A stretch of 64,000 nt of DNA from Deinandra increscens subsp. villosa (Eukaryota > Streptophyta > Magnoliopsida > Asterales > Asteraceae): positions 53,967,502 through 54,031,501 of the forward strand of contig JBCNJP010000006.1 of NCBI GenBank assembly GCA_039602395.1, in the 5' to 3' direction. The translations under genes were made by a program, and so were the position numbers. Shown piece after piece: positions 57,725 through 64,000 of this stretch; position 1 is the first letter of the stretch, and the number at the start of each line of letters is the position of its first letter. Below the pieces are notes generated by a model. That model was not told where the DNA came from. It worked only from the letters and a program-made list of their open reading frames with translations, and searched no databases.

Positions 57725-59063
57725 GTACGTTTGGCTTTCTTAATAATTGATTCAAGTTGATTAAAAGGATTTTATTTTATTTTATTTCAATCATTGATTC
57801 AAGTTGATTAAACGGTTTCCTGAAGGTGATAATGATTTCTCTTAATAATTATATTCATTATCACACAATCCATCCGTATTAATGGAAATCCTCTGTATTT
57901 GAATGTACAAATCCCCTTTTTATGTTCAGTTTCTAATTGTTGTTTAAATGATTGTTTACTTTTAACATTTTAAGCGATCATAAAAGATTGGATATCAGCA
58001 GGTCCTGCATATGGCACATTACACATCACAGAGCTTTTCAAAATTGTACATGGAATTTGTTCAAGATTAAGGAATAACCGAATAAGCTACAGTCCTAATG
58101 CTTCAATATCAAAACATGCTAGAAACACCCCAGCTCTCCTTTTCTGAAGAAGTTTAGGCAAACTATCACATCAAAATGTTTCAATTTCTGTAACTGCGTA
58201 GGGCCTTAACAACAACTGTAATCAAACCACCGATGACCAACATCAACCACTTTCTTTCAACATGACAGGTAAGCAATCCGATGTTTATTCTTTTGCGTTT
58301 GTCGAATCTTGGTGTCGGTTTTGCTTGATTTTCTCATCGTCTTCGCTAGCACCTCTCTTTAGGTTTTGCTTTGAAGGAACTGTCTTCTCAAAATTCGTCA
58401 TCCTTATTCCTTACATCATTGTTGCCGAGGTCATTTTCTTTTTAATATGTGTTTTTACAATGTCATTTGCTTTAAATTTATTTACTGTTTAGTTTCATTA
58501 TTTTGAGAATGATCATCTAGCCATACTTTTGATTCTTATACACATTTAATACACAATACAGTGATGATGTTTATGCGCATGGGTTAATGCTTTGTTGTTG
58601 TCCTAAAGTTTTATGTCACTAGATTGTTTTTATTTGTGTTATAATTATTTGAAAGGGTTAGAATTTTACTGAAGTATGAGAATGACATTTTAATGAAGTA
58701 TGCGAATGTTGTTATATTTTTTAATGAAGTATTAGAATGTCTTATAGACATAATGGGTCACAAGTTTTTATGTTAAATAAGAGCTGGGTTGGTATCTATC
58801 TAGATGAAAGTGGCTTTGTTCATTGTTGTTTTTTTATTTGATTTTACCATTTAGCTTATAATTTGCCTGTTCGCATTTGGCTAGCAAGTAAACCAATTAC
58901 ATGCAAGCAGACATAATCGATGAACTTCACACAGATCACAATCTGACAGAAAAGAGCTATAAGCATGAAATTCGAATGAAATTAACATTAGTATAATTGA
59001 AATAGATGTGAGGAATGGTGAGATGCAGATACGAAAAGAAGCCAAGCGTGAAAATGCCAGATG

Positions 59064-59191
59064 ACACGAGCAGAACTATATTCTATTGCAATTGACATGT
59101 GGTCATTGGGTTGTATGTTGTTGTGGCAAAACCAAAGTTGTTGAAGCAACCCAATATTTAATGGAGATATAGAGTTTGAACAACTTAACAG
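59064..59191 (+). pseudogene. CDKG-like protein kinase fragment
   Basis: The frame reads YSIAIDMWSLGCM, matching the kinase subdomain IX signature (YSTAIDMWSLGCIMAEL in cyclin-dependent kinases of the G type). After an in-frame TGA it continues PIFNGDIEFEQLNR, matching the following PLFNGKTEFEQLDK-type segment, to a GTAAGA donor. The RAPEL motif just upstream is damaged (RAEL). No catalytic loop is present nearby, so it is a decayed exon fragment. Confidence 0.7.
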
Positions 59192-59978
59192 GTAAGACAT
59201 ATGAGTTGTTTTTTACTGTATTAAAATTAACATTTGGTTAGGTGAATAGGATACAATATAATAGCATTTCTTTACCTACCTGACATTTCATGATTTTGTG
59301 TTTGCTAGGATTCTTATTTTAGGTGCATATCTAAGTTGGTGTTTCTCAAACCCGCAGGTTCTTTGTCTAAGGTATGTTATATGATTTAAATGTAGAGTTA
59401 GATTGTTTACTATTGTCTTTTTGTTTTCCAGCCATTAGTTTTTCCTTACATGTCACTTTCTTTTAAGTGTTCTGATATTACACTATGTTAGTTTAGATAT
59501 TGACCTAAGGCTTATAGTTACACCTTTCGTATTTGTGTTGCAGTTGTGTTAATACTTCTCTTATGTTACAAGTAGAGCCTTCGAACATTGTTTGTCAGGT
59601 TGCAGCCTCTTCTTCGTCACAAGTTTGCTATGCAATGTTTAGGTAAATCAAATAGTGTGTTACAACCTTCTTTTTACCATTTCTTTTCCTTACAAGTTAG
59701 AGTGGTTTATGATAGGTGTTAGTTTCTTTTTTTGTATAGACAGGATTATAATTTTTTTTTTGTGTTTGCAATGGTGATTTTTGTTGTAAAAGTGATGGTT
59801 TAGTATGATATGAATGCACACATCGTGTATGTAGCAACTTCTGGTTTAGTATTGATAGACTTACCCACGTTTGATTGTCTTTATTACATGTTTTTTTTTT
59901 GTTTCTATTACCACTTAACGCCTCTCTAAGCTCGACATCAAACCCGAGTTTTTAAAAAATATCATCGAATAGCATCCG

Positions 59979-60005
59979 CCGCGAAGCGCGGGTCGCAACA
60001 TCTAG
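59979..60005 (+). mobile_element. Helitron 3' terminus
   Basis: A five-base-pair GC stem with AAG loop (CCGCGAAGCGCGG) lies ten bases before CTAG|T. Stem, spacing and CTRR end match the Helitron consensus. Confidence 0.7.
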
Positions 60006-60180
60006 TTATTATTATAAACTTACTATTATTATTTTTATTAGTAAACTTATTATTTTTATTTATTATTATTATTATTAAAATTATTATTATTATTAAACTT
60101 AGACTAAGTTTAATAATAATAATAATACTAATAATAATAAGTTTAATAATAATAGTAATAATAATAAATAATAATAATTA

Positions 60181-61207
60181 TAAGTTTCAAATTCAGTGTA
60201 TTGGGCGAAATACACGGAACTAGTTGCATTTGAATGAAGTGAACATGTGTACCTATATATGTATGTATAATTATTTTTTATATGAACATGTGTACCTATA
60301 TATGTGTGTGTACGTATAGTAACATGTATCTGAGTTTATATATGTTTATATACATCTAAATAATATAAAGCGTTGAAAATGTAAGAACCTTAAGGCAGGG
60401 TTAAAGCCTTAATGCAACATTACTGTCAAACTTAATGACCCATTAAGACCTTAATGCATCATTATGTTCCACTGTAATGCTAGGTTTAGCTTTTTAATGG
60501 GCCATTTAGAAACTTAATAACCCACTAAGGCCTTAATGGGGCATTTAGCTTTTTAATGGGGCATTTAACTTTTTAATGGGACATTTATTATTATAATAAT
60601 TATTATTATTAGTAAGCTTATTATTATTTATTTATTTATTATTATTATTGTTATTGTTATTATTATTATTAATCTTATTATTATTATTATAAAACTTATT
60701 ATTGTTATTATTATTATTATTAAACTTATAATAAGTTTAATAATAAAAATACTAATAATAATAAGTTTAATAATAATAGTAATAATGATAATAATAAATA
60801 ATAATAATTATAAGTTTCAAATTCAGTGTATTGGACGAAATACACGAAACTAGTTGCATTTAAATGAAGTTAACATGTGTACCTATATATGTATATATAT
60901 GTATGATTAATAATTTTTCATATGAATATGTGTACCTATATATGTGTGTGTACGTATAGTAACATGTATCTGAGTTTATATATGTTTATATACATCTAAA
61001 TACTATAAAACGTTGAAAATGTAAAAACCTTAAGGCAGGGTTAAGGCCTTAATGCAGAATTACTGTCAAACTTAATGGCCCATTAAGCTCTTAATGCATC
61101 ATTATGCTCCACTGTAGTGCTAGATTTAGCTTTTTAATGGGGCATTTAGAAACTTAATGACCCATAAGGCCTTAATGGGGCATTTAGCTTTTTAATGGGG
61201 CATGTAT

Positions 61208-61281
<74 letters not shown>

Positions 61282-61925
61282 TTATTATTATTATTTTTAG
61301 TAAACTTTTATTATAATAATAATTATTATTAGTAAGCTTATTATTATTTATTTATTTATTATTATTATTGTTATTGTTATTATTATTATTAATCTTATTA
61401 TTATTATTATAAAACTTATTATTGTTATTATTATTATTATTAAACTTATAATAAGTTTAATAATAAAAATACTAATAATAATAAGTTTAATAATAATAGT
61501 AATAATGATAATAATAAATAATAATAATTATAAGTTTCAAATTCAGTGTATTGGACGAAATACACGAAACTAGTTGCATTTAAATGAAGTTAACATGTGT
61601 ACCTATATATGTATATATATGTATGATTAATAATTTTTCATATGAATATGTGTACCTATATATGTGTGTACGTATAGTAACATGTATCTTAGTTTATATA
61701 TGTTTATATACATCTAAATAATATAAAACGTTGAAAATGTAAAAACCTTAAGGCAGGGTTAAGGCCTTAATGCAGAATTACTGTCAAACTTAATGGCCCA
61801 TTAAGCCCTTAATGCATCATTATGCTCCACTGTAGTGCTAGATTTAGCTTTTTAATGGGGCATTTAGAAACTTAATGACCCATAAGGCCTTAATGGGGCA
61901 TTTAGCTTTTTAATGGGGCATGTAT

Positions 61926-61987
<62 letters not shown>

Positions 61988-61990
61988 TTA
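60181..61990 (+). repeat. Three tandem 0.63-0.72-kb units
   Basis: Units begin at 60181, 60811 and 61531 with TAAGTTTCAAATTCAGTGTATTGG. The second and third are almost identical. Each ends in a block of TTTTTAATGGGGCATTTAG motifs and an ATT/AAT-rich stretch, which has grown to long (TAA)n runs at about 61205-61278 and 61921-61985. Confidence 0.92.
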
Positions 61991-62189
61991 TTATTATTAT
62001 TTTTAGTAAACTTATTATTATTATTATTATTATTAGTAACTTATTATTATTATTATTATTAAAATTATTATTATTATTATTATTACTATTAAACTTATTA
62101 TAAGACCTGAATGCCCCTTTAAGGTCTTAACCCCCCATTAATGTCACATCCACTTTATTCCCTCTACGTTGTCAAGTCAGTATTTTAAT

Positions 62190-62341
62190 GATTGGAGAGA
62201 ATAAATTTTAAGCTTAATGCCCCATTAAGCCCTTAATGGGGCATTAAGCCTCAATAATTGACACTGGGGATCTGTGCAAATGATTGGAGGGAAGAAACTT
62301 TAAGCTTAATGCCCCATTAAACCCTTAATGGGGCATTAAGC
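62190..62341. repeat. Two tandem palindromes (TTAATGCCCCATTAAGCC...)
   Basis: Near-perfect 38-bp palindromes lie at 62212-62249 and 62304-62341, each preceded by TGATTGGAG(A/G)GA, period about 91. A diverged copy in the same orientation is at 44352-44411, near the left end of the TIR element. Confidence 0.85.
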
Positions 62342-62389
62342 CCGGTGTCTTTAGCAAAAATTGAGGTGTCTAAAGAAAGGGGCCAAAAG

Positions 62390-62645
62390 AAAGGGGGATT
62401 CGACATTCTGAATGTTGGACGTGCGCTTGCACACATGGGCAGCTGCCTTTTGGGTGGCATTGCACGGAAATCTAGATAGGCAGCTTTTGGTTTTCTTTGA
62501 TATTGGGGTATTCCGGTATTAGGGTGGGGTATCATGAGGAGGAAGGAGTAGTGTGGCTTCATTTTAGGTAGCTAATCAAATGATGACAACTCAATTTTAT
62601 TAAAATGAAGCCTTGAAAGCCACGATCACTAGGTATGGTTCCACT
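62390..62645. other. Spacer between elements
   Basis: No gene is recognised. The ORF at 62317-62562 overlaps the TIR and is not taken as coding. Confidence 0.5.
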
Positions 62646-62648
62646 TTA

Positions 62649-63548
62649 GGCTATGTGTAGTGAATAAGACTATTCGTAATGGGGCGTTACTGGGCCCAAA
62701 AAGCACCCATAACGCCCACCCACAAGGCCGTTATGGGGCGTTATCAGGAGAAAATCGGAAAGGGGCGTGAGGCTGATAACGCTTGAAAGGGAGAAGAAAA
62801 CCAAAAAGAAGCCGTTCAACGGCTCTATTTTAGACCGTTGGGGCTGTTTTTTTTTTTTTGGTTTTAATCTTAAATTTTAACCATTTTTATCTATAAATAC
62901 CCCACTTTTTTAAAAACTTTCACACACCACACCAACTCCTTTCTACTTCTACTCTTCTATTTTTTTAAAGAATGTTTCCCAATCAACCCAACAACCAACC
63001 CAACTCTCGACCTAATACTGGAGAGAACGAAACCGATCAAAACCTTTGGCAATTGATGGTCAACATGCCTCCCCCTCCATTCCCGCAAATGAACCCCATC
63101 ACTCAACCAAATCGAAGAACATCAACTCGACAAGGATCTCAAGTTCCTTGCCCAACCACCGCCTCAAAACGGTGATTCGGTTTACCTCGCCCTCTATAAC
63201 AAAAAAAGGGAACGAATCAAGGCAAAATACAAGATCACCGAGTAGTATTGTCTTTTTTTTATTGTATTGTCTTTTTTTTATTGTATTGTCTTTTTTATTT
63301 ATTTAAGTAGTTGTAATATTTATTTTAATTAGGTTGTAATTTTTTTTAAGTTGTAATATTTATTTTAATGAAAGTAGTTCTAAAAAAAAGTTTAAAAAAA
63401 TAAATAATTAAGTACTGATGGTGGGGCTTTATGGGGGCTTTATCCACTACACCATAAAGCCCCATAAAGCCCCTTATCCAGTCAGCGTTCACATGGCGGA
63501 TAATGCCCCATTTGTGGCTTTATGGGGCTTTATCCATTACACATAGCC
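62649..63548 (+). mobile_element. PIF/Harbinger derivative, copy 1
   Basis: Left end GGCTATGTGTAGTGAAT and reverse complement of the right end GGCTATGTGTAATGGAT form terminal inverted repeats. TTA precedes and TAA follows, both of the TWA type, though not identical. Subterminal GGGCGTTAT and GGGGCTTTATGG motifs are frequent. It has a TATA box (TATAAATA, 62892-62899) 73 bases before an ATG. At 900 bp it is an internal-deletion derivative. Confidence 0.75.
62972..63245 (+). pseudogene. Harbinger ORF1-like gene, deleted and frameshifted
   Basis: The ATG at 62972 opens an Asn/Pro-rich N-terminus (MFPNQPNNQPN), typical of the accessory Myb/trihelix-like protein next to Harbinger transposases. After about 45 codons it joins the C-terminal part out of frame. 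In the correct frame the C-terminus reads EEHQLDKDLKFLAQPPPQNG and ends KAKYKITE at 63245, as in copy 2. The central DNA-binding domain is missing, so the protein is not functional. Confidence 0.6.
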
Positions 63549-64000
63549 TAAGGCCTCATAAGGCCCCAAATGGGGCATTATCCGCCATGTGGACGATGAC
63601 TGGACATGGGGCTTTATGGGGTTTTATGGTGTAGTGGATAAAGCTCCCATAAGGCCCTACCATCATTACTTAATTATTAATTTTTTTAACTTAAAAAAAA
63701 TCATTAATTAAAATAAAGATTACAACTAAAAAAAACAATACAATAAAAAAAAGACAATACAATTAAAAAAAAAAGACAATACAATAAAAAAAATGACAAT
63801 ACTACTCGGTGATCTTGTATTTTGCCTTGATTCGTTCCCTCTTTTTGTTATAGAGAGCGAGGTAAACCGGATCACCGTTTTGAGGCGGTGGTTGGGCAAG
63901 GAACTCGAGATCCTTGTCGAGTTGATGTTCTTCGATTTGGTCGACTTGCTTCTTTTTCGATCGTGCAATTTCTTGAATACTCTCGGCCACCACCGCTTGA
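63549..64000 (-). mobile_element. PIF/Harbinger derivative, copy 2, inverted, cut by window end
   Basis: This is an inverted copy of the right half of the neighbour, joined tail to tail at about 63549. About 20 bases of its terminal repeat are missing. The minus-strand frame 63993-63802 encodes the accessory-protein C-terminus in a longer version (EIARSKKKQVDQIEEHQL...KAKYKITE), so it has less internal deletion than copy 1. The 5' part lies beyond the window. Confidence 0.7.

Larger units (their letters stand above)
45215..60005 (+). mobile_element. Helitron-like element with captured gene fragments
   Basis: The 3' end is clear: the hairpin CCGCG-AAG-CGCGG (59979-59991), ten bases, then CTAG (60002-60005) followed by T. 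The 5' end is inferred. Homology between the interrupted tandem unit and its sister copies stops near 45193, and the first A|TC after it is at 45214/45215. Without the gypsy insert the element is about 4.2 kb. It holds leader-like DNA, splice-bounded exon pieces and a kinase fragment, all on the plus strand. No Rep/helicase was seen, so it is non-autonomous. Confidence 0.55.
44190..62385. mobile_element. Large TIR element with nested Helitron and gypsy
   Basis: The left end (about 44190-44240: GCTAGAGACACCC...TTGCTAGGGACACCG, then CTTAATGG) aligns with the reverse complement of the right end (about 62335-62385: CTTTAGACACCTC...TTTGCTAAAGACACCGG, then CTTAATGC) over about 45 bases. Flanks AAAAGAAGG and AAAAGAAAG are a possible 9-bp target duplication with one mismatch, which would suggest Mutator. 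Outside the nested insertions the element is about 3.4 kb of non-coding DNA with TTAATGGGGCATT motifs and tandem units. No transposase was seen. Exact ends are uncertain by some bases. Confidence 0.5.

Noticed and set aside
58262..58492. Frame starting TGKQSDVYSFAFV, resembling the kinase subdomain SDVYSFG
   Set aside because: Similarity stops after ten residues and the rest is hydrophobic and Phe-rich with no kinase features; kept only as part of the Helitron interior.

Overview
The window looks like nuclear DNA of a eudicot plant. It has AT-rich intergenic sequence, spliced genes, Ty1/copia and Ty3/gypsy (Tekay-type chromovirus) LTR retrotransposons, hAT and PIF/Harbinger miniature elements, a tRNA-derived SINE and Helitron-type termini. 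The style of the Tekay, Harbinger and gag sequences fits an Asteraceae genome, but that is an inference from memory of the families. There is no bacterial or organellar signature.

Layout. Positions 1-7080 are gene-free and carry short elements: a foldback at 1530-2012, a MITE at 2509-2687, a hAT element with 8-bp target duplication at 3003-3292, a SINE with 17-bp target duplication at 4192-4413, a Helitron-like 3' end at 4670, and a Harbinger element at 5138-6626. The one clearly intact host gene is at 7620-8681, with leader exons from about 7081. It encodes an ICR/RIP protein, a coiled-coil effector of ROP GTPases. Positions 9000-19479 hold a second hAT element, a Helitron-like end followed by exon-like segments of an unrecognised gene on the minus strand (13032-14890), and a 0.5-kb tandem duplication.

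Positions 19480-38624 form a nested retrotransposon complex. A nearly intact copia element (19480-25908) runs directly through its 3' LTR into a second copia internal region. That second copy is split by a 10.5-kb Tekay gypsy element (26455-36973, minus strand, 5-bp target duplication GATTG) and is broken off at 38624. Beyond it lie decayed fragments of two unrelated host genes in the same orientation, SIZ1 (SUMO E3 ligase) and beta-amylase, followed by a set of palindromes. A second copy of the ICR gene's 3' flank sits at 41768-41970.

Positions 44190-62385 look like one large element with diverged terminal inverted repeats, rich in TTAATGGGGCATT-type motifs and 0.6-0.7 kb tandem units. Inside it is a Helitron-like insertion ending at 60005 that carries exon fragments, including one of a CDKG-like kinase. 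Inside the Helitron is a second Tekay element (45524-56078, plus strand, target duplication CTCGC). Positions 62649-64000 hold two PIF/Harbinger derivatives arranged tail to tail as a long inverted repeat.

Most of the DNA is therefore layered insertions. The LTR pairs differ by only 1-3 substitutions each, so the three large insertions are recent. The most notable observations are the tandem copia composite, the conserved small intron inside the Tekay gag, the dense GCGAAA motif array in the Tekay LTRs, the two gene-fragment assemblies, and the nested TIR element/Helitron/gypsy stack. I did not find a convincing wholly new system.
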